DNA of 64,000 nt from the NCBI GenBank assembly GCA_903632075.3, contig CAHIKZ030001202.1, positions 50,001-114,000 on the forward strand, read 5' to 3'. Source of the stretch: Acanthosepion pharaonis. Taxonomy: Eukaryota > Mollusca > Cephalopoda > Sepiida > Sepiidae. Positions 27,101 to 40,000 of the stretch are shown piece after piece. The notes below the pieces were generated by a model. That model saw only the letters and a program-made list of their open reading frames with translations, searched no databases and was not told where the DNA came from. Each line of letters opens with the position of its first letter. Positions within the stretch are counted from its first letter, which is position 1. The position numbers were made by a program, and so were the translations under genes.

Positions 27101-30100
27101 TGGAGGTATTCTCAAAGGTTTCTTAAAGGTTTTTTATTTTGTCTGTTTTTCGTTAATAGGAAAATATCAACATTTTGGGCATATGTGAAGGGTTTGGCAA
27201 AATTATTAAAGACCTTATTTGGGTCATATAGAAATTATATAAAGTGGGATCAAGAGGCTAGCCCATAGCTACATTGTCAGTTTGTGTATCAATGTCACCA
27301 TAATGATCACAAAATGGTTCTTTATGTTATGCAAGATTTATGTAAAATTGTTGGTTTAATATTAAGATTGGGGGGCAGTGTAGAATGATTACTTAGGTTT
27401 TTTAATAGTGTCTATGGTTTCTATGACTGGGACACTGGAAAACACTTTCAATGTTTAATGAGTCTATAATGCCAGTGTTAGATTCATTAGAATGCAATAA
27501 ATCAAGGAATTTGTAAATGGAACAATGCTATATTTATTTGTTAAGTATGGCTAGATCAGTTTACCTAGAGTTTTAGATAAGTTATATACAGGAGTCAGAC
27601 TTTGAGAAATTATAGGACACAGCAGGAAGTTAGATTTATGCATTTTAACACTTCTCTATAAATAGCGAGGATGATACACACCTATAATTTTGTTAGGCTT
27701 CTGCGTTATTAGTTGTAATAAATCTGCTTATTTGTGTTTGAAGAAATATGAATATATAAGAAACAAAGTATTATTACTCTTAATACAAGATTCACATACA
27801 GCAGTTTCTTTGTTTCTGTGGTTTAGATTATGTACTGACCACTGTATCTCTAAGTACCTTCATTACCAAAAATCCAGGTATAAAATTAAAATCTTATGAT
27901 AAAACAGCAAAGATAACAAATCTGGTCTCATTGAAATATTGTATAAGAGTAACAATGCCTTGTCTGAGAAAGTTGATTTTCTACTTAAGATGGAAAGATC
28001 AGACACTAATTGCATCCTGCTTAAGTATAAAAACTAATAAATACCAGAAATGAAAGAACAATAACAGACAGAGTAGAACAGGATTAGAGGTGGGACAAGA
28101 GGAAGACCAGAAAGAAGCATCAATAGAAATCTGGCAATTTAAAGGCAGAATTAAGCAAACTGGTGTTTTTTGTTTATCAATTTCACCTCAAGCAAGGCAG
28201 TAAAACCACTAAGACACAAGGGGTTACTGGGTGTGGAAGAATTAAAAAAACAGAAATTTTACTAATGAACAAGAAAAAAAGAAGAGTAATCAGGATGGCA
28301 GTAGAAAGCCATTGACATTGCATTTAAATTTTTGAAGATTAAAGTTGACTAGAAAGCATGGAGCTGGAAGTGAGTTCCACAAGCAAGAAGTGTGAGAAAA
28401 TAAACTGTTAGCATAGAAATGGTTACATCTAGCCACCTCAACTGTAAGTTGATGAGATTTTGTCGCCAGTCTAGTACTGCACTTAAATTGAAAAGGTCAA
28501 GGTACTATGGCAAAGAGCTAATCCAAACAGTTGCCATGAAAGTATTTATAGAAAAGGCACAGGGAGGCAACTTTACAAGGGTAGGAAAATGACTTAAGCT
28601 GAGACACCAAATCAGGATCAATAATATTTCTGATTCTTCTTTGAATTTTATCAAGGATCTATAGATATATAGTGGGAGCACCAGACCATATGTAACAGCA
28701 ATGTTCTAAGCATGGGCAAATGGTAAAGATTTGTAAATATGTCAAGAGAGAAAATTATCTAGCATGATACAGTGAACCAACTTTCTTAGCGGCTGACCTA
28801 GCAATGGATTCAATATAGTCTTTCCACTTCATATCGGCCTAAAATGTTAGCCCGAAAAGTCGCAACAAGTCACTCTCCTGAAGATTAGCATCAGCCATAC
28901 TGATGAAAGGCAGAGAAGTGTCTCTCAGTTGATTAATGGGGAGCAGTTTTGTTTTGGAGGCATTAAAATTAATAAGCAACCCTTTGCCCCAGTTAACAAC
29001 AAACGAAAAGGTTGTTTATGACATCAGCCACCAATTTGATTTTATCAGATTTTTCAGACTTAGTATCGAGATAAGAGTAAATGATTGTGTTGTCAGCGTA
29101 GATACCAATTTGAGAGCTGATGTAATCAGGAAGGTCATTAATGAAAATTAAAAATGGATTAGGACTGAGGATGGAGCCCTGGAGGACACTTGCATTAGTG
29201 CAAAGAAGAGTGGCCATTCAGGATAACTTTCATTTTATGATTTGATAAGAAAGACCAAATCAGATCAAAATTTTGTCCAGAAACACCTGCATACAAAACC
29301 TTGTCATTCGCTTTCAAGATGTCCAAAGCAACATCCCAAGCTTCACCATTGTTATCCAGAGCTTGATAAACTCTTTCTGCAATGATCAGCATTACATCAG
29401 CAGTTGACCTAGAGAAATGAAAGCCATATTGCTTGTCTGAAAGAAGGTCCTACATTGTGCGATGCTTAACCAATTCAGCATTGATTTAGGGCCTTTAGTA
29501 GTTTACCCAAAAGTGGTAGAAGGCTTATAGGCTGATAGTTGGAATGACTGGATGGTTCACTTGTTCTTAAAAACTGGAACAACAGATAAGGACATCCAGC
29601 ATGCAGGAAAGTAAGAGGAAGTGTGGCATTTATTATACAGTTTGTAGAGAATTGGAGCCAGTTCAGGGGCACACTTCTTAAGGACTATTACAGGTTTACA
29701 TGCTTTTCCACATGCTTTTTAGGGATCCAGATTATAGATGATAGCAGAAACAATAGGAGTTATATGCATATCACTCAACAGAGACTGTGGAAAGTTAGGC
29801 AGGAATACTCCAGATGAGTCAAGAGTAGAGTTAAAGGAAAATTTACAAGCAAAACAGTCAGCTTTATCAGCAGAAGATGTTAACAGCTTAAATTGATTGA
29901 AGAGAGCAGGAATAGAAAACTTAGCCTTATTTAGTACATTATTACAGAGCAGCCAGTAATCATAAGAGCTAAAGTTGTTGGATGCAATACAGTGTTTCAT
30001 TCTCTCAGCAAACAGACACTTAGCACCTTCAAGGACACATTTACATTTATGTGCTGCCACGAATATAAGTGTCTGATATAATGGAAACTGTCTCACTGTT

Positions 30101-33100
30101 ATAGCAGGAAATAGTGGTTTCTGTGGGCTATAGCAGCAGAACATGATTGAATAAATGTATGATTTTAATGTTTCTTTTCATTTGTATGTGATTGTACAGT
30201 GTGCAATAGGTAAATTGCCACTATTTTATATTTTTAGTTTTACACATGCATGTTTGTTTTTGATTTTGTCCACTGTACAGTATAGTAGGGTCAGTTGGAC
30301 ACCATGTGTGAGAAAAAGAACACCATGACACAATTCACTCTGCCAGAAATTTGGAAACCACATTCTGTACTGCCAATACAAACATTTCAGTGTGTTTGGG
30401 TGTCAATCTCAGAACAGTGCAGAGGATTCAGAAATAGTTGGATGATATATCCAGTCAACAGTCTACTTGCAATTACGAAGGTGTTTGGAGTGATTACTTG
30501 TGATGGTGATGTTATGGCACCATTCATCTTCCCACAGGGTCTCAGACTCAACACAGAGACCTACATCAAGTGCCTTGAGGAGGTAGTGCTGCCCTGGGTC
30601 AAGAGGTGGCTGCTGAAAGATCCTATGTCTGGCAACAGGACTTTGCACCATGCCACACAAGCAGGAGAACACAGTCATGGCTGTTAGACAATTTTTTTCA
30701 ACCACATCACCACTTACATCTGGCCACCTAACTCCCCTAACTGCAACCCCCTTAGTTATTATGTGTGGGGTGCAGTTGCATGAAAGACCAACAAAACTCC
30801 CTGTAACACCAAAGATGAGCTGAAGGCAAGGATTATGGCAGCATTCACCAACTTAACCAAGGAGACCATCCAAAAGAGTTGTAAGAAATTCCAAAGTTGT
30901 CTGGATGCCGTGGTTGAAACCAATGGCGATTTTATTGAATAAATTTACTCTTTAATATTTCAAGATGTTTTTGTGTAATTTTGGTAAATATATCTGTTAA
31001 AATGAGATGTCAACGTTATTTTCATTTTTGTGTTATTTAGATGACAATTTATCTATCGCAGCCTGTATAGTCTGACTGAAATGAATTTTTCTACAACAGT
31101 GGAATTCCAAGTTCTCCTAAATTACTGGCTCCTTGCATTCAATGAACTTAATTATTTCCATATTACTTGACAATCTGACATTTTTTTTTTGTTCACCAAG
31201 TTTCTTTCATTTCCTTTGACTGACACATTTAATTTGAAGGTGAGTATTTCTGCGGGTGGTAGGGTGAATTTATTCTTTTCACCCATCACCAACTGCTGAT
31301 TCTTTCCATTTTTGTCTTTACTAAATTCTTCTTTCCATATCTGAAATCAATATCAAACAAAATCCTTTTATGCACGTTTGTAGCAGGCTTTCTATTATGC
31401 CTATGATGAAAGTGTCTCACCTCTTAATTCTTGCAGCTTTTTTTTTTTTTTCTTTTTTTTTTGCATTGGAGTTTTACCATAGCTGACAGATTTTTTTTTC
31501 TTTCCATTCAGAGTGTTGTAGACAAATTGTTGAAGAAGGCTAACTTGTCTTTAGTTGTTGGCACTTCTTCTTGGAGGGAGCAGTTCATTGAAGCCATTAC
31601 TGTAAATGCAGGTCAGTGTACAAACACATCATTTCTCTCTCTCTCTCAGTAATCGGATAGATTGAATCAAATGATTGTTTTTATAAACTTCTGTTTAGTT
31701 TTGATCAAATTTGATGCTTTTAAAAAAGAAGTTTCCATTTTTGGGCAAATTGATTTTAAAATGAAAAAGGTTTGATTTTCAGCCTGGCAGCAGCATATTG
31801 AGTTTCCTATTGTATTTGCTAAGCATTTTTCTGCCTTTTTTTTTTTTTTTTTTTTTTCAATCAAGTATAAATACTTTGTATCTTGAATATTCTTATTTTC
31901 ACAACAGTAGAAACTTTGTTTTGTTTCATTTTTAAATATTTTTTCAAAATTTGAACCCATGAATATTTTTGCAAAGAAATATTTTCAAAATTATGTTAAT
32001 GAATGAAAAAGAAAGTCCAACTGAGTAGCACTAGTTTTTAACACTTTCCATCTTAATAGTATGTGTATATATATATATATATATATATAAAGCCAGAAGA
32101 AAATATTTTAATAAACCTAGTTAATTTTTGTAAATATTGCCAGTTGTTAGTTACATAATATTAATAATGTTGGAACATTTTCCCCTTTGAAAACACATTG
32201 CAAAGTGTTGTTTATTGAAGGTCCTATAAACTGATTAGTTTATAGAAGCAAGTTCATTCACTTAGCATTCAAAAACTATGAAAATGTTTATATGAAACAG
32301 AAAAAATAACTTGAAAAATAGTTTTTAAAGCATCATTATTTCATCATGTTCTAAAGTGAATTTTTTTTGGATTAATGAGTTTCAACACCCTATGAATTGT
32401 GAATAGTAAATAAACTGTTTGCTCTTTGAACCTCTGTCATGTTGTCTGTCTCTGTTTTGTTGACATTTTAGCCATTTTACAAAAAAATCAGGCTAAACAA
32501 TCACGGTAATTTTATGCTGGCCATTTTTCTTTGTTTTTTACTCTCTTAGAAGAGATTTTGGTTAATTGAAAACTTTTGACAACATCGTCTCTTAAATATC
32601 ATAAAATAATGTAGCATGCAAAATAAGGAAAAGAAAAAAGATTTGAAGAATCATTTGGATACGCAGTTTTATGATAACATAATAATTTGATAAAAACCCC
32701 TTCCACATCAACATAAAAAATGGTTCTGTTCCTACAGGAAACAGGTGTTGTTTGAAAGGTATTTTGCATTACTTTAAAATTTGTTACTTTGTTTTATTTT
32801 TAAATATCTTCTTTACCATTCAAAATATAAGTATTGTCATATTGCTAATAAATCCTAATATGTGAGATGGTAAAAAAAAAATACCTTATACAATATCATG
32901 TCTTAATCTACTTTTTAAGTGCTTTTATCTGAAAGGTTTGAACAAAATTATGTTCTTTAACTTATGAATTATTGACCTGATCCATCTTAATATGGATACT
33001 GGCAAGTTGAAAAGTTTTCAACAAAATGAAATCATTGTGAGTTTCACAAAGTATCACAACCAAATATTTGAATGTGACAGCCTGATGAATTTATGTCCAA

Positions 33101-36100
33101 GAAGAAATTTACTTATGTACATATTTACAAAGGCTCTTTTCATTCTTGTCTCAAAATATTTCTTGCACAAAAACATTTGACAGGATAAAGCTTTGAACTT
33201 GATATTTCCAAATGACAGTCTACAAGCACTAAAATATTTTGTTGCTTATTAACAAAATCAGTTTCTATAGAACTGCATTTGTCACTTTCACAACAAAGAG
33301 AAAAAGAACCAATTGAATGAATATCTTTGGGCTCTTTTCACTCCCATTCATAACTTTTCTGTGGATTTACCTGTGAATTTCTTTATAATTTTAAACTGCA
33401 CAAAAATTCAATAAAAACATTTGTCTCCATCCATTGATGTAATTTTAGAGTTGTGACCAGCAACTCTGGTATAAATGTTATTCCGGTGACTCTGGTATTT
33501 TCATCCTGCTGCTGCTGCCACCTTTTACCAAATATTGTGCCTTGCTTTTGTACCCTGGATCATCAGTTTCTTTTTTTTCATCAATGGCATGAAATCACTG
33601 TATTCTTCTTCTCTCTTCATATTTTTTGACATTTATTTCTAAATTTATTTTACTTCAGCTGCCTTTTTATATTATCTCCAATCTTACAGCCAATTTTATT
33701 TCTTTTTCTTTTCATTTTTGTCCTTTTCTTTCTTTTTTTTTGTTCTTTTGTTTTCAAGTATTATAAAATAGAAAGAAACCTTGTCCATTATTTTGTGTCC
33801 ATTACAGCCACAATGAAGATTGACCAACAAGATCAGAGTGACTTTTCACTAGTCCCTCTGCATTATACATATTTCATCTCCACATATTTAAAGATTCCCT
33901 GCCCCCAGCGCGCCACCCATCACTTAGGGGCTTCATTAACACAAGTATTTCTACACAATTTCTACACTTTTCAGCTGTCATGAATGAACACACTCATCAA
34001 TATGAAATCTCTGGTCCCTATGTTGTGTGGCACCAACCATTCCAGTTCAAGGTTAACAAGAAAACATACCACTGTGTAACATCACAGTGTTCATTTGATT
34101 TACCCATAAGACAAAATGTTGTTAATGATTGTAGCAAAGATGATTTTATTTGGATGCCATGTGATTAGCTCTGCACTAATTGTTCTTTCTTTTGTTTTCT
34201 TTCATTTTGTTTTCTTGTTGCTGTTATTGCATCAAAGCTTTTCTTGTCTCTGCCGAGTCCAGCATGTCCTGTGACATATTCTTGTGTCTCTATCTTATCT
34301 ACATACAATACTGTTTAGATTGACACATTTCACTCTCATCATTCTAAATATTTAATCCTTAAATTTTCCTCATATGATATGTAAATGCACACACATTTCT
34401 ACATAAAAGTATGTGTTGTGAATGTATGTTCTTTGTTAGTCAAAGAGTCATTACTTAGAAATTATCAGTCAATGGTTTCTAATTGTTTTGACTTTATTTG
34501 CTTCACTTTATGATGTCATAGGTGACTTTTTCATTTTTCTTCTCTACTGTCCTCAACGACAGAAGAAGTCCATGACTTAAGATCAATTCTTCTATATTCT
34601 CTCAACTCTTTTTGTTTTTAATTCAGAAGAATTGGTAAAATAAATGTCTTCAAAATAGTAGAGAAATTAAAGATATTAATGACTGTGAATGGACTGACAA
34701 ATGGTTTAAAATAGTTTTACAAGTATTTCTTGATGATTTTCCATTTTATTAAACATATTTTCTTTATTAGCCCTCGCTCTCAAAATATCAAGAAATAAAA
34801 TTTCATTGTCTATCTTCATTTATTTTTGAATATATATTAGTTATTAAATAATTGGAGCCAACAATTTACATGTGTAAAAGTTTAAATTCTTTTATTTATA
34901 TAGAATAATTTAATAATTATTTTGATTTAAAGCTTCTTGTGGCTGGACTGAATTAATTTTAGGCTACCTTTCTCCAATTAGAATGCCCTTTTTTTTTCTT
35001 TCTTTCTTTCTTCCATTGATATATTTTGTTTTGTTTTCTCTCCCAAACTAACAAAACTTCCATCATGTCTGTATTGTGCTGAATTTGTTGCTTTCCAAAG
35101 TGATGTTGCTGTTGTTTGTATTTGGCAATAATGTAAATTCTTTCTCTCTCTCTCTCCATTTTTGTACATGTTGCTTCTTGCTGGAGTCTTTGGAAGATAG
35201 TGTAACTGCAACCTGAAAAAAAACTAAGATTTCTTTTTTGTTTTTTCAGAAGGTAAGGAAATCAAAATTTTCTCTAGAATCCCTTTTCCTAGTAAACTGG
35301 CTTCACCCTCCTCTTTTCTTTCTCACTCCTAATCCATTTTCTCTTTCATTCCATACTGACCGTTTCTCCATTTACACTTATTGCTTGTACTATGGTGAAG
35401 GGAACTTGCAATCAACCAAGTGAACTCCTTTTCACTTACTTCCAAAGTGGCAAGAAGAAGAAGAAAAAAAAACTTCCCTCTTGATTCCAATCTCTCTCAA
35501 TGTTTCTGATGATCTGCAACAAAAGAGATTCTGATGTCTTGGTGCTTCTTTCACTCATTTTTTGTGTTCAAAAAAGTTTTATTATTTCCAAAATGTTTTA
35601 TAATTTAAAAAAAGCAATGCAAATCAAAAGTAAAAATGACATTTAATATGTTTGCTGCAGCTGTTTACAAAAACTATGGCTTGCTTTGTGACATGTCCAA
35701 GTACAAATATCAGTAGTCTTACATCATGTGAGACCATAAAATGTTTCAATTTATTTCTTTTCACAGTTTTACTGTAGAAAAAATTATAAAATTGTTCTTT
35801 TCATAATAATGTAGTAAGATTTCCAAAATTACTTTTTTCTTTTAGTCTTTCTTTCAAATAAAATAGATATTTTTATGTCCTATGAAAATGATTAAATCAG
35901 GTTTCAAACTTTATTTTCTGATCTGAATTTTTTTTCTCTTACCAGTTTGCTTTATCAAAAAAGAAAATCTGTTTGCTTCTATATTTGGTTATAACTTGTT
36001 TACAATGCTTAGTCTGACACAAGGCCAGTACTTGGCTACAGCTCTCTTCATTCTCTTTCACATACACACATTTTCTTTTTTGCTTGCTTAGATTTTCTTT

Positions 36101-36409
36101 TCTTATCTGATATAAAATGTTTGAAAAGCAGCTTTTTTTTTTTCCTAAAATTTGATTTTCTGTTTCTAATCACAGAATATCTTAAATAAAATGTTTACAT
36201 TATTTGCATTCAAACTAATATCATAATTCCAGAAATTATCTTTTTATTTACTAGAAGACAGGATAAAAGTTTATTTGGTTTAAGAAGTTAATGAGCTTGT
36301 ATATTAGTTTACATTTCTTGAGATATATTAATAAAATGGGATGAACAAGTTCATAAAACAATTTTTCTGAACCTTATCTTTTGTTTTTAATCTGGAAAAG
36401 CTTAAAAGC

Positions 36410-36450
<41 letters not shown>

Positions 36451-36987
36451 ACACTGATATCTCATTTTAACAGATATTTTTGTGTAAGTTTAGTAATTAT
36501 ATATCTTAAAATACTAAAGAGTAAATTTATTCAATGAATCACCGTTGGCTTCAACCATGGCCTCCATCCAGATGATTTTGGAATCCCCTGCAACTTTTCT
36601 GGGTGGTCTCCTTGTTTAAGTTACCTTCAGTTCATCTTTGGTGTTACAAGAAGTTTTGTTGATCTCTCACGCAACTGCACCCCACCCATAATAATCAAAG
36701 GTGCTGCAGTCTGGGGAGTTAAGTGGCCAGATGTAAGGGGTGATGTTTGGTTGCTGAAATTGTCTGATTGTTCTCCTGCTTGTGTGGCATGGTACAATCA
36801 GGCATAGAGTCTTCCAGCAATCACCCTCTTAACCCAGAGTTCATTGTGTTATGGTGCTCTTTTTCTCACTGACAGTGCCTAACTAACCTTACTATACTGT
36901 GCAGTGGACAAAATCGAAAACAAACAATGCACATGCGCAAAATTAAAAATATAAAATAGCAAACAATTTACCCATAACGCAATGTGT

Positions 36988-37050
<63 letters not shown>

Positions 37051-40000
37051 AGACTCAGTACAGCTTCTGCATTGGGATCCCCACAGTTACAAAAGTCAAG
37101 GGGTTTTGTGCTTTTCCAGTTAATGCATAGCTGTTTGTACTTTTCTGCTTTACTAGATACTCTCTCTGTTTTCTGCAGACTCACTATAAAATACATATGT
37201 CAAATTATATATAAATTTTAAACAAAGAATTTTGTAAAAAAAATCATAAAATAGAAAGCTACTTTTCAGACATCATATAAAATCAATTTTTAGCTGATCT
37301 TTTAATAGTTTTCATTTTTTTAGGACAATTGGTTAAAAAATGTTGTGTTGAAATGGTTGTTCCTGACATCATCTACTATACAATCATTGCTTCTTGGTTC
37401 TTCTCTCTGCTTTTTCAATTATTATTCATATTTCCTATCTAGATAAAACGGAGGGTGATCGTCTTAACTGCTTGTTTTTTGTATTTATTGTCATTATTAT
37501 TTCTGTTGATGAAATATTTCTTTGGTAGTTGCTGTAGCTTATATTTTTATTAGTAGATGACTAGTTAATGCATGCTTCATTATGAAATGATTTGCAAATT
37601 AACAGTAAAATCTGTAAAAAAATAATTGTCACAAATATGTCTATTCTTTTGGCTTTCTCTATCAAAAATGATTTCTCTTATTTTTATCTATAACTGCAAT
37701 TCAGGTAAGTACTTTTTGCTTAGATTTAAAATCTTGCATCATCATGGTAGTGCATTTTTATAAAAACTTAAAGTCAGAATGGGAGTAAAAGTTTATAAAA
37801 TGATTTTGTTTCCAAAAAAGGAAAAGTGAATGTTAAGAAGTCAGTATTTTTGAGAAAATCTCTTTGGATTGGTCCAATTGTTTTTACATTGATTTTTCCA
37901 TAATGAATTTAACCTCATTTGAAATCTGATTAGCTGGTAGCTTCAGTTGGAAATTAGGAATTTTTCTCATGCATTGTCAGAACAAACTTCCCTTCAAAAA
38001 AGTTAGGCAGGTATTACTTATTTGAGAAGAACATTAATCTTCCTTACATGCACCCACACCACAATTAGCAAGGGTAAATCTTTTTCATCTTTGGAAGAAC
38101 AATTGATTTTATGTCAATTTTTAAATATTATGACTAGATACACTTTCAAAGCATTTCATACATTTCTTGATTAATCAGAAATAACTGACAAGATATCTTC
38201 TGAGAAATTCCTTTATCCTGCAAAAAAATGTTTCTAAAATCCCAATCTTAAAGGATTAAAGCTTTAATAAAAATTATACTTGGATGTAAAAATGACTCAA
38301 ATCAAATAATTTCAAATCAACTTGTAAGAAACTCTTTTTTTAATGGAGGAGTGTGGGTGGAGGAATGAAGAAAAGGTTTTTTTTTTTTTTTTTTTTAGAT
38401 TTTTCTTCAAGTAAAGAACTTAAAACTGAAGTAGCATTTACTAAAAGAAAAATGTCTAAGGCACTGAAAAAAAAAAGAAGATAATCCTGCTATCTTCTTG
38501 ACATGCATTCAATCTATGAGGGGAGGATGCTCTGAAAGTAAATGCTATCCATTTAATTTTCACAGAAACTACAATAGAGGCAGGCACTTGGATAGAGCAA
38601 GTTTTCATTATTTTTGCTCAAAGCTATCACAATTTGCTATGCATTCTCACCAGAAATGAGGAGCTCTCCATTTCTTAGATTGTCGGCTATTCAGAACGAC
38701 CTGAATCATGAATTGTCATTCTCTCTCACCTCCATCCACCAGCATATGCACACATCTACTGATTGGCCTCTGTAAACATTCAGCAAGTGTTGTTAAATTG
38801 CAATGGGAGTGATTTTTTTTTTTCTGCTAAGAGGAATTCAGTGACATACCTCTGCTTTATACACACTTTCATGTCAGATTCCATTTTGCCTGACAGAAAG
38901 ATTTAACCTCGACTAGTATACTATTAACATGTCTTTGATGTTTGTGAACCAACATAGTAGGTTTCAGTAAATAGAGGCAAAATTTTTGCTCTTCTCTGTA
39001 AACCATAATTTTTTGCTGCTTTCTTATATGGCTACCAACAATTAAGACATTAATTCATTCATTAATGTTTAATAGCTTAATTCAATTATTTCTGTGCATT
39101 CCCATGTCACTCTTCTCAAAACAAAAAGTAATTTCCTTGTCACCATATTCTGTTGTTAGACAAGTGCAAGCATCTTCTTTCCTTGCACGTTCTTTGGATC
39201 CCAAACCAATTCCATGTGTTTTAAACTAACCAAACTACATTCTTAGGGGCCCTTTTTACCACCTGAAGGATGGCACTCTCAAGGAACAATCTATATGTTA
39301 CCAGGAAGTGCCAACTTTCTTTTTGTTTCTATAACCAAAACAGCACTGGCATCAAGTTATAAACACTGTTGCATGAATTTTTTTTAACAGCACCAACAAA
39401 AAGTCATAATTCTGAGATGACAATAATTCTATCTACCAATATGATTACAACAAATACAGTAACATTAGCTTGAAAGCCAAAACACTTCTCAGAATTCTTG
39501 TATTGACTTTTCTACTAACCTTACATTCATCTTGAAGAACAGTACATCAAACCTAATCTTTTCAGTTTTCACATCTAAACAATTATTGGGTAATGCAAAA
39601 AGTTTGTTCAGTTTATTCAGCAAAGATAAGACTATTTTTAGTTTCAACATTAACTTTATTGAATTGTATATTTACCATTTGATTCCATTGTTTTTTTTAA
39701 CATCTTTCAAGCAACTTCATAATTCCTCCTCACATAGTTTTAACCTTTTTCAGCAAAGAATTGCTATGGGTGCATTTTGCAATTTTCCAGAGTTTAAATT
39801 TTCACTAACAGAATTCTGTAAAGACCATAATAATTGGTGATCTGAAGGTGCTATACTTGTTGACTTGAGGGGTGGCGTGCAAACTTTTCAACCAAGCTGT
39901 AACAACTTTTGTCTCGTTAACAAAGAAAATTGCAGTCTTGTCACACCTTAACTAATCACGAATGTTTTTAATCAACTGCTGCTTTCATCTGGCCAAATTG

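Larger units (their letters stand above)
23777..31511 (+). other. Intron of 7.7 kb, largely repeat-derived
   Basis: Contains a (TA)n array (24135-24173), a + strand LINE relic (24440-24960), a block of unclassified G/T-richer sequence (about 25900-27900) with a perfect hairpin, a minus-strand LINE relic (28040-30150) and a mariner copy (30190-31020). No exon was recognised. It ends in a T-rich tract and TTTCCATTCAG. Confidence 0.75.

Noticed and set aside
33795..34168. Two overlapping 62-codon frames with an acceptor-like TTTTCAG at 33975
   Set aside because: The only phase-compatible donor (TCTG|GTCCCT) is poor, and the peptides match nothing recognisable; not called as exons.
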